A stretch of DNA of 64,000 bases, taken from Mangrovibacter plantisponsor. Its GTDB lineage: Bacteria; Pseudomonadota; Gammaproteobacteria; Enterobacterales; Enterobacteriaceae. The DNA is taken from positions 1 to 64,000 of the forward strand of contig NZ_QGTS01000011.1 in NCBI RefSeq assembly GCF_003182475.1. The letters run 5' to 3'. The notes beneath the pieces were generated by a model, which ran no database searches, was not told where the DNA came from, and saw nothing but the letters and a program-made list of their open reading frames with translations. The translations under genes and the position numbers were made by a program. Positions 17,666-27,817 of the stretch are shown in pieces. Each line of letters opens with the position of its first letter. Position 1 is the first letter of the stretch.

Positions 17666-18559
17666 TTACTCCTTAATGGCCATGGCTGCGCGCAGGCGAT
17701 CAGCAAGAATATTGAAGGAGATAGACGTGATGAAAATCATCATGCCTGGTAAAGCCGCTACCCAGGGTTGGGTATAAATAGCCGTGCGCAACGTGTTGAG
17801 CATCAGCCCCCATTCGGGTTCAGGTGGCCGTACTCCGAGCCCCAGAAAAGAGAGGCCGGAAGCCAGAATCATGCAGACAGAAATTAACCCGGTAGAGAAC
17901 ACAAATACCGGCCCGAGAACATTGCCCAGCACCTGAACGCGAATAATGGTAAAGGCACTCGCTCCCGTGGCTCTGGCCGCATCGATATAATCCATATTGC
18001 GCACTTGAGCGGTAACACTTTCAGCGATACGGGCAACCTGGGGCACAAACACCAGAGTCAGGGATAACAACGCATTCCCGATCCCGGCCCCCAACGCGCC
18101 AGATAACGCAATGGCCAGCAGAACAGAAGGAAAGGCATAAAACACATCCACAGTGCGCATAATCGCACTGTTTACCCAGCCTCCGGCGTACCCGGCCACG
18201 ATACCTATCGTCCCGCCGATAAAAAACGCCAGGATTACCGGCATAATCCCCATAAATAGCGATAAACGCGTGCCCAGAATCAACCGCGACAGCATGTCGC
18301 GCCCCAGTTCATCAGAACCCAGTGGAAAACCATCAGTCCCAATGGGTTTGAGGCGCAAAAACATGGATGTCTGGTAGGGGTCTTTGGTTATCAGCCAGGG
18401 GCCAGCCACGGCTAAAAACAGCAGAGCGACAATGATGGCAGCGACAAACATGCCGCCGGGGTCTTTTGCCAGCCTCAGTGCGACGCCAGACCAGTAGCCA
18501 TCTGAAGCCGGAACAACAGGCAATGTGTCAGGTGCTTTTGGTGTCACAGAATCAACCAT
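17666..18559 (-). CDS. Peptide-type ABC importer, permease (DppC type)
   Basis: The 297-residue permease has the N-terminal helix followed by the LGSDELGRDMLSRLILGTRLSL block diagnostic of DppC/OppC subunits. The EAA loop (DAARATGASAFTIIRVQVLGNV) contacts the ATPases. There are about six helices. It is co-transcribed with the DppB-type permease, whose stop is 2 bp upstream. Confidence 0.88.
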   Translation of the reverse strand: MVDSVTPKAPDTLPVVPASDGYWSGVALRLAKDPGGMFVAAIIVALLFLAVAGPWLITKDPYQTSMFLRLKPIGTDGFPLGSDELGRDMLSRLILGTRLSLFMGIMPVILAFFIGGTIGIVAGYAGGWVNSAIMRTVDVFYAFPSVLLAIALSGALGAGIGNALLSLTLVFVPQVARIAESVTAQVRNMDYIDAARATGASAFTIIRVQVLGNVLGPVFVFSTGLISVCMILASGLSFLGLGVRPPEPEWGLMLNTLRTAIYTQPWVAALPGMMIFITSISFNILADRLRAAMAIKE

Positions 18560-18561
18560 CC

Positions 18562-19515
18562 TCAGCTCCTTTTAATTCGCGGATCAAGCGCAGACTGGAG
18601 CATGTCTACCAGCAAATTCAGTAGCACAAAAAACAGCGCCAGAACCCAGATAGTTCCCTGTAACAGCGGCAAGTCTCGCTGGAAAATTGCCGTGTTGAGC
18701 AACATCCCCGTACCCGGCCAGGAAAATACTGTCTCAACCAGGATTGAACCGCCCATCAGGTAACCCACCTGCAGCCCCATCACAGCCAGGGCGGTTGGCG
18801 CGGCATTTTTCACCACATGGCCAAAAATACTCGCTTCACTCAGCCCTCTGGCCCGTAACCCGGTAATAAATTCCTGGCTCAATAAGTCTGCGACCTGAGA
18901 ACGCACGGTACGGGCAATAATGCCTGTGGGAATGACAGATAACGTAATGGCCGGGAGCAACATAAATTGCATATGCTCCCAGTTCCACGCCCAGCCCACT
19001 TCGCCTATCGGCCCGCCGCCTGTAGCGGGTAGCACCGACAGTTTTACGCTGAAAATAATGACCAGCAGCATACCCAGCCAGTAGTGCGGCACACTCACGC
19101 CAAACACCGATAACACCGATGCCAGGCGGTCCACCAGGCTGTTGCGGTAATAACCGGCAACAAACCCGAACAGGCTTCCCAGCAAGAAACCCACCAGTGT
19201 TGCCAGCACAGCCAGGCGCAGCGAATAGGTCACCGCCGTCATTACCTCGCTGAATACCGGCCGCCCGGTGGCGACCGACATCCCCAAATCGCCATGCACT
19301 GCCCGCCACAGCCAGTGAACAAACTGAACCGGTAGCGGTTTATCGAAGCCATAAGCCTGCATCAGACTGCGGCGTAGTTCTTCTGAAGCATCTGGCGGCA
19401 TAACGGAAACCAGCGGGTCGCCGGGGGCTATCTGTACCAACAGGAAACAGATAATCGCTACCCCCAGCATGGTGGGAACCGCCAGCAATACTCGGTAAAA
19501 GACAGACCGAAACAT
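18562..19515 (-). CDS. Peptide-type ABC importer, permease (DppB type)
   Basis: This 317-residue permease opens with VFYRVLLAVPTMLGVAIICFLLVQIAPGDP, the usual first helix plus GDP motif of DppB/OppB subunits. It has VPHYWLGMLLVIIFSV and an EAA loop ITGLRARGLSEASIFGHVVKN. It is intact, unlike its counterpart in the second importer cluster at 25.1 kb, and gives a model for what that gene should look like. Confidence 0.88.
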   Translation of the reverse strand: MFRSVFYRVLLAVPTMLGVAIICFLLVQIAPGDPLVSVMPPDASEELRRSLMQAYGFDKPLPVQFVHWLWRAVHGDLGMSVATGRPVFSEVMTAVTYSLRLAVLATLVGFLLGSLFGFVAGYYRNSLVDRLASVLSVFGVSVPHYWLGMLLVIIFSVKLSVLPATGGGPIGEVGWAWNWEHMQFMLLPAITLSVIPTGIIARTVRSQVADLLSQEFITGLRARGLSEASIFGHVVKNAAPTALAVMGLQVGYLMGGSILVETVFSWPGTGMLLNTAIFQRDLPLLQGTIWVLALFFVLLNLLVDMLQSALDPRIKRS

Positions 19516-19536
19516 GCTTCCCTCCTGAGTTCTCAG

Positions 19537-21198
19537 TTACTCTTTTTTGCTCACCAGCGCGAGATCGATAAACCAGCTTTGCGGCTGTACCACCCCAGTG
19601 ACAGCAGGTGAAATTGCCCGGGGACCAACATCATGGGCAACAAACAGGAACGGAACCTGGTCCACCAGCTCGGTGTGCAATGCAGCAGCGGCTTTGTTCA
19701 TCTCATCCGTGCTGAAGGCATTTTTCACCGCCGTTGCCAGTTTTTCGGTTTCAGGTGTTGCGAAATACCCCCAGTTAGTGGCAACAGGCGGGAAGGCTTT
19801 CGCCGTTGAGAAACGGATCATGCCAAAGTAGGGATCGAGCGCGGCGGCACTGACGTTGATCGCATCAATACCTTTGGCTGCCGGATCTTTTGCCCCCAAA
19901 CGCCAGTTGGTAAACAAGGTATTCCATTCCTGGACCTTGATATCTACGTTGAAATAGCAACTTTTCAGGCTTTGCTGGATGTATTCGTTCATGGGTAACG
20001 GCTGCATCTGCCCGGAGCCGGATGCCGAGGTCGCCACAGTCACACGCAGTGGTTTGCTGGCGCTGTAACCGGCTTCTTCCATCAACTTACGTGCGGTATC
20101 GGGATCATATTTAATTTTGAAGGTGGGGTTGCCATGCCAGGGGTTACCGGGTTCATACACGCCGGTGGCCGCCTCCATGTAGCCGCCAAGGTAATTTTTC
20201 AGCTCTGCACGGTTGATACACAGGTTAGCCGCCTTACGCACCCGGATATCCAGCCAGGGCGACCCTTTCAGGAATGAGAACTGCCAGGGCCAGACATGAG
20301 GCTGAATATTGGCGTAGATCTTGTAGCCCTGGGCTTTTATTTGATCGAGCGCGTCCGGCGCTGGCGCTTCTATCCAGTCCACTTGTTTTGAGAGCAATGC
20401 AGCAGTGCGCGCATTGGCTTCCGGCAGCGGGATCAGCACCACTTTGTCCACTTTTGGAATACGTGCTTTATTCCAGTAATTAGGGTTCTTTTTCAGGATC
20501 AACTGCTGGCGGGGAACTAACTTTTCCAGTTCAAACGGGCCGCTTCCTACAGCATGTGCCGCGAACTCAGTCCACGCCGTTTTGCTGCGTGTGGCGTCAT
20601 CGCCATCTGAAGCCGGGATAGCCGCAAAAATTTTCTGCCAGGCCGTGGGCGAAACAATAAACAGATTCGTGAGGTTATAAGGCAGGAGCGCATCCGGTTC
20701 TGATGTGGTCAGGGCAACGGTGTAATCATCAATTTTCGTGGCTCCGCGCAGTGTTGGCATACGCGATAAGGTATTGCCAATCTGCCCTGGTGCGTATTGT
20801 ACAGCGGTTTTATCCAGAACTTTGTTAACGTTCCAGACAATGGCATCGGCATTGACTGGCGTACCATCATGGAAGGTGGCGTCGTGGCGCAAAGTAAAGA
20901 TCCAGCGCGTGTGATCATCCGGGTCAACATGCCATTCGGTGGCAAGCCCTGGCACCAAACCACTGGGTTTTTCGCCTTGTGAAAGATCCCACTCAACCAG
21001 TGAATCGTACAAAGGGATCCCGGTGAAACGGTTACCTTCATAGCCCTGATCTGGCTGGCCCAGAGTCAGGGGAATATCCGCTGCAGTCATAGCAATACGC
21101 AGCGTTGACGCATTTACCAGTGAACTACTCAAAAGCGCCAGAGAACCCAGCGCCAGTGCGAACTTACTTTTACGGCCCGGAAAAGATAATTTCAGCAT
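19537..21198 (-). CDS. Peptide-type periplasmic binding protein
   Basis: The 553-residue protein starts at 21198 (AGGGA upstream, start of the signal peptide MLKLSFPGRKSKFALALGSL). The longer frame to 21378 adds 60 residues without family character. It belongs to solute-binding family 5 (DppA/OppA), with the YDSLVEWD and RWIFTLRHDATFHDGTPVNADAIVWNV signatures. It heads a six-gene operon: binding protein, two permeases, two ATPases, amidase. The ligand is unknown; the amidase suggests an amide or short peptide. Family relatives bind dipeptides, glutathione, nickel complexes and opines. Confidence 0.86.
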   Translation of the reverse strand: MLKLSFPGRKSKFALALGSLALLSSSLVNASTLRIAMTAADIPLTLGQPDQGYEGNRFTGIPLYDSLVEWDLSQGEKPSGLVPGLATEWHVDPDDHTRWIFTLRHDATFHDGTPVNADAIVWNVNKVLDKTAVQYAPGQIGNTLSRMPTLRGATKIDDYTVALTTSEPDALLPYNLTNLFIVSPTAWQKIFAAIPASDGDDATRSKTAWTEFAAHAVGSGPFELEKLVPRQQLILKKNPNYWNKARIPKVDKVVLIPLPEANARTAALLSKQVDWIEAPAPDALDQIKAQGYKIYANIQPHVWPWQFSFLKGSPWLDIRVRKAANLCINRAELKNYLGGYMEAATGVYEPGNPWHGNPTFKIKYDPDTARKLMEEAGYSASKPLRVTVATSASGSGQMQPLPMNEYIQQSLKSCYFNVDIKVQEWNTLFTNWRLGAKDPAAKGIDAINVSAAALDPYFGMIRFSTAKAFPPVATNWGYFATPETEKLATAVKNAFSTDEMNKAAAALHTELVDQVPFLFVAHDVGPRAISPAVTGVVQPQSWFIDLALVSKKE

Positions 21199-21558
21199 GT
21201 TGATGTCCCTGTTAAATAAATGACAGGAAACATCGAGCAAAATATGTACCAAATGGTGAAAAATCGAGAAATAACTCATAAAACAATGAAATAAGATCAT
21301 TGTCTTATGTTTACAAATCATTAACGACTGCAACAGATAACCGGAGCTTATAGCAGGGCTGTGCAGGCGCACTATCACAGTGAGTGCGTTGCACCAACAT
21401 CCTGTATTATCAAAAATAACTTTGAGTTATTTATAGAAATAATATAGTTACAAGAAACAATCAATTATCATCAAGCCCGTTTGCCACAGGCTCAATGGTA
21501 GTGATGTATTCGGGGAGTTGCAGAAGCTAACATTTCACCGATTTCAGGTACGGTGGTT
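21199..21558. other. Intergenic region upstream of the importer operon
   Basis: These 360 bp separate the importer operon promoter from the end of aer; both neighbours lie on the minus strand. The part near 21400-21470 is AT-rich and should hold the operon promoter. I see no gene and no operator that I can defend. Confidence 0.4.
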
Positions 21559-23100
21559 TTACCCCACCTGAGAAAGCACGCCAACGGCATCCTGAAGACG
21601 TTCCGCCCGGTATTTCACCATGTCGGCAATTTGTGCATTGCTTTCTACCAGTTGTGCATTACTGGCAGTAATACCATCCAGAGCCGCCACCACTTCGGTC
21701 AACCCGGATAACCCTGATGCCTGTTCACGGGTCGCCTGGCTGATGCGGGTAATCAGTTGCGTGACATTTTGTACCCGGTCCACAATGTCCTGAATGGTTT
21801 GCCCTGCCTGGTGAACCTGTACAGAACCTGATTCAACTTTACTGGCACTTTCTTCAATCAACTGGCGAATCTCATTCGCTGCAGATGCACTGCGCTGTGC
21901 CAGATGGCGTACTTCCTGCGCTACCACCGCAAACCCTTTCCCCTGTTCGCCCGCCCGTGCGGCTTCTACGGCCGCATTCAGTGCCAGAATATTGGTCTGA
22001 AACGCGATGTCGTTAATTAATGAGGTGATAGTACCGATTTGCTGGGTGCTGGCGGCGATGTCATCCATAGTCGTGACCACGGTTTTCATTGCCTGCCCAC
22101 CGCTTTGTGCCACCTGGCTGGCATCTGAAGAGAGTTGGTTAGCCTGCTCGGCGGTTTGGGAGTTTGACTGCACTGTTTCGGCCATCTGGTTCATTGTCGT
22201 GACTGTAGTCTGGACATTGTCTACCGACTGCTGTGTACGGTGGTTAAGGTCTTCATTGCTCTTTGCAAGATCTTCGCTACCCTGACGCACGGTGTTGATT
22301 TGTTGGGTAACATCATTCATTAACCAGCGGCACATCAGCCCAAGCTGGCCAATGGACCGCAAGGTACGGCCAATTTCATCTGCGCGGTGCATATGGCGTA
22401 TTGACTGACGCTCGCCGGTCGCAACCTCCAGCGCCTGGGTAGCCACATCCTCTACTGGCCGGGCTACCTGCCAGACCATCATTCCAGTCCCCACCAGCAT
22501 GACCAGTGCTGCCGTTACTAATTCAGCCAGCAATATCATGCCCCGTTCACCTTGCACAATTGCCAGCACTGCGAATAAGGCCCACAACAAAGCAAACACA
22601 CCACCTATGCGCTGGCGGAGTGAAAGACGGGGCAATATCCCCGACAAACCGTTACCCAGCACCAGGCCTTTGAAAATTCGCTTTGTACTGCGCCCTTCAT
22701 TAAGCGAACTATACAGCGATTGCGCACCGGCGATTTCATCGCGATTCGCCGCAACTCTTATCGACATATAGCCAGTCACTTTGCCCTCTCTTTTCATTGG
22801 GCAAACATTAGCGCGCACCCAATAGTGGTCGCCATCTTTACACCGGTTCTTCACTATTCCGGTCCAGGGTTCGCCATTACGCAGCGTAGCCCACATGTCT
22901 GCAAATGCGGCTTTAGGCATGTCCGGGTGGCGTAAAATATTGTGCGGGCTGCCCGTGAGCTCGTCCAGGCTGTAACCACTGATATGCACAAAGTCATCAT
23001 TAGCGTGAGTAATGTAGCTATTGAGGTCTGTGGTCGACATCAGAGTGGCTGAGTTTTCGAGTTTTTTTTCTGTTTGGGTTACAGGTGGGCGAGAAGTCAT
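21559..23100 (-). CDS. aer: Aerotaxis receptor Aer
   Basis: The 513-residue receptor starts at 23100 (GGAG nearby). The N-terminal PAS domain (about 1-120) has the FAD-site block [25 protein letters not shown] as in E. coli Aer. A hydrophobic membrane anchor (about 170-210) and a HAMP-like linker come next, then a cytoplasmic signalling domain with the conserved hairpin tip ([33 protein letters not shown]). Aer senses redox state through FAD and steers cells toward oxygen. No NWETF-type methyltransferase tail is present, as in E. coli. A flagellar sigma-28 promoter precedes it. Confidence 0.93.
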   Translation of the reverse strand: MTSRPPVTQTEKKLENSATLMSTTDLNSYITHANDDFVHISGYSLDELTGSPHNILRHPDMPKAAFADMWATLRNGEPWTGIVKNRCKDGDHYWVRANVCPMKREGKVTGYMSIRVAANRDEIAGAQSLYSSLNEGRSTKRIFKGLVLGNGLSGILPRLSLRQRIGGVFALLWALFAVLAIVQGERGMILLAELVTAALVMLVGTGMMVWQVARPVEDVATQALEVATGERQSIRHMHRADEIGRTLRSIGQLGLMCRWLMNDVTQQINTVRQGSEDLAKSNEDLNHRTQQSVDNVQTTVTTMNQMAETVQSNSQTAEQANQLSSDASQVAQSGGQAMKTVVTTMDDIAASTQQIGTITSLINDIAFQTNILALNAAVEAARAGEQGKGFAVVAQEVRHLAQRSASAANEIRQLIEESASKVESGSVQVHQAGQTIQDIVDRVQNVTQLITRISQATREQASGLSGLTEVVAALDGITASNAQLVESNAQIADMVKYRAERLQDAVGVLSQVG

Positions 23101-23156
23101 GTGCAGCTCCGAAAAAAACAGTTGCCTGTTTGTTAAAAACATTCCAATGAATTGTT

Positions 23157-23183
23157 ATTTCGGCGCTAAAAAATTTATCTTTA
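23157..23183 (-). promoter_or_regulatory. Sigma-28 (FliA) promoter of aer
   Basis: On the minus strand TAAAGATA (23183-23176), an 11-base spacer and GCCGAAAT (23164-23157) closely match the flagellar promoter pattern TAAAGTTT-N11-GCCGATAA. It lies about 57 bp before the aer start, placing aer in the motility regulon. Confidence 0.75.
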
Positions 23184-23441
23184 GGGTTATTGTGTGATCA
23201 CAATCCCATTTATCCACTAATAAGATCAGGTTATTCGCACAGGCATGCCAGCCACTGGTAAAACCGCCTGCTATTTGATGAAAACAATAATTTCATTAAG
23301 TTACTATGTAGCTATAGTGACAATTGACTATATGGATATTACTTATTTTCATAGGTTACTTGCTCATTATTACTTTATCTCAGGGGCTAAAAGCCCTAAC
23401 GTTATGTGAACAATAATGTCGAAACGTTAATTGGGATGATT

Positions 23442-25019
23442 ATGCGCAAGAAATACCTTCCTGCTGTATTACTGACAGCGCTTTCTGCCAGTATTTTTTC
23501 TGTTCAGGCTGCCACACCACCCAATACCCTGGTTGTAGCCCAGGGGCTTGATGACCTGGTCAGCCTTGACCCGGCTGAAGCCAATGAATTATCGAGCATT
23601 CAAACTATTCCTTCTTTATACCAACGCCTGGTACAGGCTGACCGGGATAACCCGGAAAAAGTCATTCCAGTACTGGCTGAAAGCTGGAAAGCTGATGCGG
23701 CCAGCAAAACACTGACAATAACACTGCGTAACGGCGCAGCATTTGCTTCCGGAAACCCGGTACGCCCCGAAGATGTTATTTGGTCATATACCCGGGCGAT
23801 TACCCTGAATAAATCCCCGGCTTTTATTCTGAATGTTCTGGGCTGGTCGCCGGAAAATATCGCCAAACAATTCAAGAAAGTTGACGACCACTCGTTACAG
23901 ATCCACTGGACTGCCGATGTCAGCCCGGCGGTTGCTTTAAATATTCTGTCCACGCCGATTGCTTCTATTGTGGATGAGAAACAAGTGGCCTCTCATGCCA
24001 AAAACAATGATTTTGGTAATGCATGGCTGAAAATGCATTCGGCAGGAAGTGGCCCTTACAGCATGCGGGTTTACCAGCCCCACCAGGCAATAGTGCTGGA
24101 TGCCAATGCTTCCTCGCCTGGCGATAAAGCCAAAATGGCACACATTATTATCAAGAATGTGCCCGACCCGGCCGCGCGTCGCCTGTTAATCCAGCAGGGG
24201 GATGCCGATATAGCCCGTGACCTGGGCGCAGACCAGACCAGTGCGCTGCAAGGCAAACCGGGTGTAAAAGTGCTGAGCATTCCTTCAGCTGAACAGAACT
24301 ACCTGGTGTTTAACACCGGTAACAGTGCTAATCCGCTCCTGAAGAACCCGGCATTCTGGGAGGCTGCCCGCTGGCTGGTTGATTACAAAGGCATTACCCA
24401 GGATCTGCTGAAAGGCCAGTATTTTATTCACCAGAGCTTCCTGCCTGTGGGCTTACCGGGTGCCATCGAAAGTAACCCCTTCCACTTTGATCCTGAAAAA
24501 GCCAAAGAGATTTTAAGCAAAGCAGGGATTAAAGACGCGCACTTTACGCTGGATGTGGAAAACAAGCCGCCATTCATCACTATTGCTCAGTCTATGCAGG
24601 CCAGTTTTGCACAGGGTGGCGTAAAAGTAGATTTGCTGCCTGCCGCAGGTAGCCAGGTATATGCGCGGGTGCGGGCCAAACAGCACCAGGCCGCTATTCG
24701 CCTGTGGATCCCGGATTATTTTGATGCGCACTCAAATGCCAGCGCATTTGCTTACAATGATGGTAAATCCAGCACAGTTGCAGGTTTGAATGGCTGGATG
24801 AACCCTGAAATGAATAAGCAAACACTGGCCGCTGTCGCTGAGGCCGACCCGGCCAAACGCCTGTCTATGTACCAACAGATGCAGGAGAAGTTACAGCACA
24901 ACTCGCCTTATGTATTTGTTGACCAGGGGAAAACCCAGGTAGTGGTACGCGATAACGTGAAGGGCTACCAACAAGGGCTGAATGCCGATATGGTGTACTA
25001 TGACCGCGTAACAAAATAG
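23442..25019 (+). CDS. Peptide-type periplasmic binding protein
   Basis: The 525-residue family-5 binding protein starts at 23442, where the signal peptide MRKKYLPAVLLTALSASIFS begins (cleavage near VQAAT). Family features are LVQADRDNPEKVIPVLAESW, SGNPVRPEDVIWSYTRAITL and a C-terminal SPYVFVDQGKTQVVVRDNVKGY. It heads a five-gene importer cluster on the plus strand that sits between aer and patA, which are neighbours in E. coli. It is only moderately similar to the binding protein at 19.5 kb, so this is a separate system, not a recent duplicate. Ligand unknown. Confidence 0.86.
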   Translation: MRKKYLPAVLLTALSASIFSVQAATPPNTLVVAQGLDDLVSLDPAEANELSSIQTIPSLYQRLVQADRDNPEKVIPVLAESWKADAASKTLTITLRNGAAFASGNPVRPEDVIWSYTRAITLNKSPAFILNVLGWSPENIAKQFKKVDDHSLQIHWTADVSPAVALNILSTPIASIVDEKQVASHAKNNDFGNAWLKMHSAGSGPYSMRVYQPHQAIVLDANASSPGDKAKMAHIIIKNVPDPAARRLLIQQGDADIARDLGADQTSALQGKPGVKVLSIPSAEQNYLVFNTGNSANPLLKNPAFWEAARWLVDYKGITQDLLKGQYFIHQSFLPVGLPGAIESNPFHFDPEKAKEILSKAGIKDAHFTLDVENKPPFITIAQSMQASFAQGGVKVDLLPAAGSQVYARVRAKQHQAAIRLWIPDYFDAHSNASAFAYNDGKSSTVAGLNGWMNPEMNKQTLAAVAEADPAKRLSMYQQMQEKLQHNSPYVFVDQGKTQVVVRDNVKGYQQGLNADMVYYDRVTK

Positions 25020-25105
25020 TACCGGTCTCTTTACCGGCGCGGGCGATATTCCGCCCTGTGCCGGTTTACCCCCTGGTTCTGGCTTACCCAAATAGAGTTT
25101 TTTTC

Positions 25106-26155
25106 ATGTCTGCGACACCGTTCTCTCCCGGCGCGAAACGCCTGCGCCAGATGCTGGTAACCCTCGCATAAAGCGGGTTCACACTGGCTTTAACCTTACT
25201 GGGCCTGCTGGTTATTACTTTTTCACTTTCCGCCCTTTCTCCGGTTGACCCTGTGCTACAGATAGTGGGCGATCACGCCAGTGTTTCTACCTATCAACAA
25301 GTGCGCCACCAGTTGGGGTTGGACCAACCGTTATTCATGCAATTCTGGCACTATTTTGTGAATCTCCTCCACGGGGATCTGGGTACTGCCAGTGCCACCG
25401 GGCAGCCTGTTTTGCAGGATTTATTATCGGCGTTTCCGGCTACGCTGGAACTGGCTACGCTGTCGCTGATTGTTGGCGCAGTGGCCGGTATCCTGTGCGG
25501 GGTATTGTGTGCCCGCTATGCGGGGTCGTTTTTTGACACCGTCATTCGTACCCTCACGTTACTGGGCAACTCTGTCCCCATTTTTTGGCTGGGGTTGCTG
25601 ATGTTGTCACTGTTTTACGCCCGCCTGCAATGGAGCGCAGGCCCTGGCCGGTTAGATGATATTTACCAGTACAGCGTTGAACCACGTACCGGCTTCGCCT
25701 TAATTGACACCTGGCTTTCAGGTGACCCGGAAGCTTTCCGCAATGCCCTGAGCCACCTGGTGTTACCCGTCAGTCTGTTAGGGTATTACGCACTGGCAAG
25801 CATTACCCGGCTGACCCGCGCGGCCTGTTTAAGTGAGCTGGGAAAAGAATACATTACCCTTGCCCGGGCAAAAGGTGCCAGCGAAATGACGATTCTGTGG
25901 CGCCACGTACTCCCCAATATTCGCGGTACATTGCTCACCGTTCTTGCTCTGGTATGGACCAGCCAGCTTGAAGGGGCGGTTCTGACCGAAACTGTCTTTT
26001 CCTGGCCAGGTATTGGCCGCTACCTGACTACAGCACTGTTTGCCGGAGACACCAAAGCCATTATGGGTGGCACGCTGGTTATCGGGATTTGCTTTGTCCT
26101 TATCAATAATCTGACTGACGTGCTGGTTCGCGTCACTGACCCGAGGACACACTGA
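25106..26155 (+). pseudogene. Peptide-type ABC permease (DppB type) with in-frame nonsense codon
   Basis: The natural start is ATG at 25106. Codon 22 is TAA (25169-25171), after which the same frame stays open to TGA at 26153-26155. The sequence after the stop, SGFTLALTLLGLLVITFSLS then ALSPVDP, is the usual first helix and GDP-like motif of DppB permeases, so the stop lies inside the gene. The next in-frame ATG (25253) comes after that helix, so re-initiation would give a truncated protein of 300 residues. The remaining permease blocks, including the EAA loop ITLARAKGASEMTILWRHVLPN, are well preserved. Either a recent nonsense mutation or a base-call error. Confidence 0.8.
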
Positions 26156-26988
26156 TGCCTGCCTCGCTATTCTGGCGCCGTTTATTGCGCTCCCCTTCTG
26201 CGATTGCCGGGCTGGTGGTTGTTGTGCTACTGGTGGCTATTGCTCTCCTTGCTCCCTGGCTGGCACCGACAGACCCTAACTGGCAAAATGCCGCCGACCG
26301 CCTTGCAGCGCCCAATTCACACCACTGGCTGGGTACCGACAGCTATGGGCGCGATATGCTTTCCCGCCTGCTGTATGGTGCCCGCCCGGCACTGGGTCTG
26401 GTGATGCTGGTCAGTGTCATCACTCTGCCTCTTGGCCTGATAGTCGGTATTGTTTCTGGCTACTATGGTGGCTGGCTGGAACGTGTGCTGATGCGGATTA
26501 CCGATATCGTTATGTCCATGCCACGCCTTATTCTGGCGTTTGCTTTTGTTGCCATGCTCGGGCCTGGCCTGGTCAATGGCGCACTGGCTCTGGCGCTCAC
26601 CACCTGGCCTGCCTATGCACGCCAGGCCCGCAGTGAAATACAACGCTTGCGTAACAGTGATTACCTTGCCGCCGCAGAGATGCTGGGCGTGCGGGGAACA
26701 CGCCTGCTGGCAGGCCATATTCTCCCTTTGTGTCTGCCTTCAGCCATTGTGCGCCTGGCACTGGATCTGGCCGGGATCATTCTGGCTGCCGCCGGGCTGG
26801 GTTTTTTGGGGCTGGGTGCCCGCCCGCCGATGGCTGAGTGGGGAGCCATGATAGCAGATGGTATGCAGGTGATTTTCGACCAATGGTGGATAGCCGCAGC
26901 CCCGGGGGCCATCATTCTTCTTGCCAGCCTGGCATTTAACTTACTGGGCGATGGCTTACGTGACGTTCTGGAGCCACAACATGACTGA
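26155..26988 (+). CDS. Peptide-type ABC importer, permease (DppC type)
   Basis: The 277-residue permease has the diagnostic WLGTDSYGRDMLSRLLYGARPAL block and EAA loop LAAAEMLGVRGTRLLAGHILPL. Its ATG shares one base with the TGA of the broken permease gene (TGATG), so its translation normally depends on coupling to that gene. Early termination at codon 22 upstream could reduce its expression. Confidence 0.87.
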   Translation: MPASLFWRRLLRSPSAIAGLVVVVLLVAIALLAPWLAPTDPNWQNAADRLAAPNSHHWLGTDSYGRDMLSRLLYGARPALGLVMLVSVITLPLGLIVGIVSGYYGGWLERVLMRITDIVMSMPRLILAFAFVAMLGPGLVNGALALALTTWPAYARQARSEIQRLRNSDYLAAAEMLGVRGTRLLAGHILPLCLPSAIVRLALDLAGIILAAAGLGFLGLGARPPMAEWGAMIADGMQVIFDQWWIAAAPGAIILLASLAFNLLGDGLRDVLEPQHD

Positions 26989-27817
26989 CAAGTTTATCCA
27001 TGTCGATGGGCTGAATATTGATTACCCTGGAGCGCGGGTGGTCAGTTCCCTGTCATTTTCTCTCGGCCAGGAGCGGCTGGCGCTGGTTGGGGAATCTGGC
27101 TCGGGGAAATCCATGACGGCAAGAGCGCTGATGGGGCTGGTGCGTAAACCTGGCCTGGTCAGCGCCAGGTCATTGCAAGTGCTCGGCCAGGACGCACTGT
27201 CGCTCTCGCCACGCGCCTGGCAACGCCTGCGTGGTAACCAGGTCGCGATGGTATTGCAAGACCCACGTTACGCGCTCAATCCGGTGCAAACGGTATTACA
27301 GCAAACGCAGGAAGCCCTGACGCTGCATCAAAAATTGCCACGTAAAGCCCGCCTGGAGCATATCAAAGCACTGATTGATGCGGTTGGTTTGCCCCAGACA
27401 GTTTTGTCACGCTACCCGGCGGAATTGTCTGGCGGGATGGGGCAACGCGTTATGATTGCCATTGCGCTGATGAACTCGCCGCGGGTACTTATCGCGGATG
27501 AACCCACTTCTGCGCTGGATGCCCGCATGCGGGATCAAATCCTTACCCTGTTGGTTGAGCAATGTGAGCAACGTAAAATGGGAATGCTACTGATAAGCCA
27601 CGATTTGCCACTGGTTGCAGCGCACTGCCACCGGGTGATGGTGATGTTTCAGGGCCACCTGACAGACACAATGCCTGCTGCTGAACTCCCGAATGCCACT
27701 CATCCTTATACCCGGACCCTCTGGACTTGCCGCCCCAGTGCAGCAAGCTGGGGGCATCCGCTACCCACTCTGGATCGCAACCAAATCTGGCAAGGAATTC
27801 CTCATGGCAATGATTAA
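26981..27817 (+). CDS. Peptide-type ABC importer, ATPase (first)
   Basis: The 278-residue ATPase starts at 26981 (GGAG upstream), overlapping the permease end by 8 bases. It has Walker A GESGSGKS, signature LSGGMGQRVMIAIAL, Walker [15 protein letters not shown] and LLISHDLPLVA. It is shorter than the usual DppD (about 330) and lacks the C-terminal Cys cluster, resembling nickel-importer NikD-like or other compact ATPases. Confidence 0.86.
   Translation: MTDKFIHVDGLNIDYPGARVVSSLSFSLGQERLALVGESGSGKSMTARALMGLVRKPGLVSARSLQVLGQDALSLSPRAWQRLRGNQVAMVLQDPRYALNPVQTVLQQTQEALTLHQKLPRKARLEHIKALIDAVGLPQTVLSRYPAELSGGMGQRVMIAIALMNSPRVLIADEPTSALDARMRDQILTLLVEQCEQRKMGMLLISHDLPLVAAHCHRVMVMFQGHLTDTMPAAELPNATHPYTRTLWTCRPSAASWGHPLPTLDRNQIWQGIPHGND

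Noticed and set aside
23188-23203. CRP-like palindrome ATTGTG-TGAT-CACAAT between aer and the importer
   Set aside because: The arm spacing is four bases instead of the six needed between TGTGA and TCACA, so CRP binding is not supported.
25253-26155. Permease gene starting at 25253
   Set aside because: This start omits the first helix, whose codons are present just upstream in the same frame after an in-frame stop; it is better described as a broken gene from 25106.
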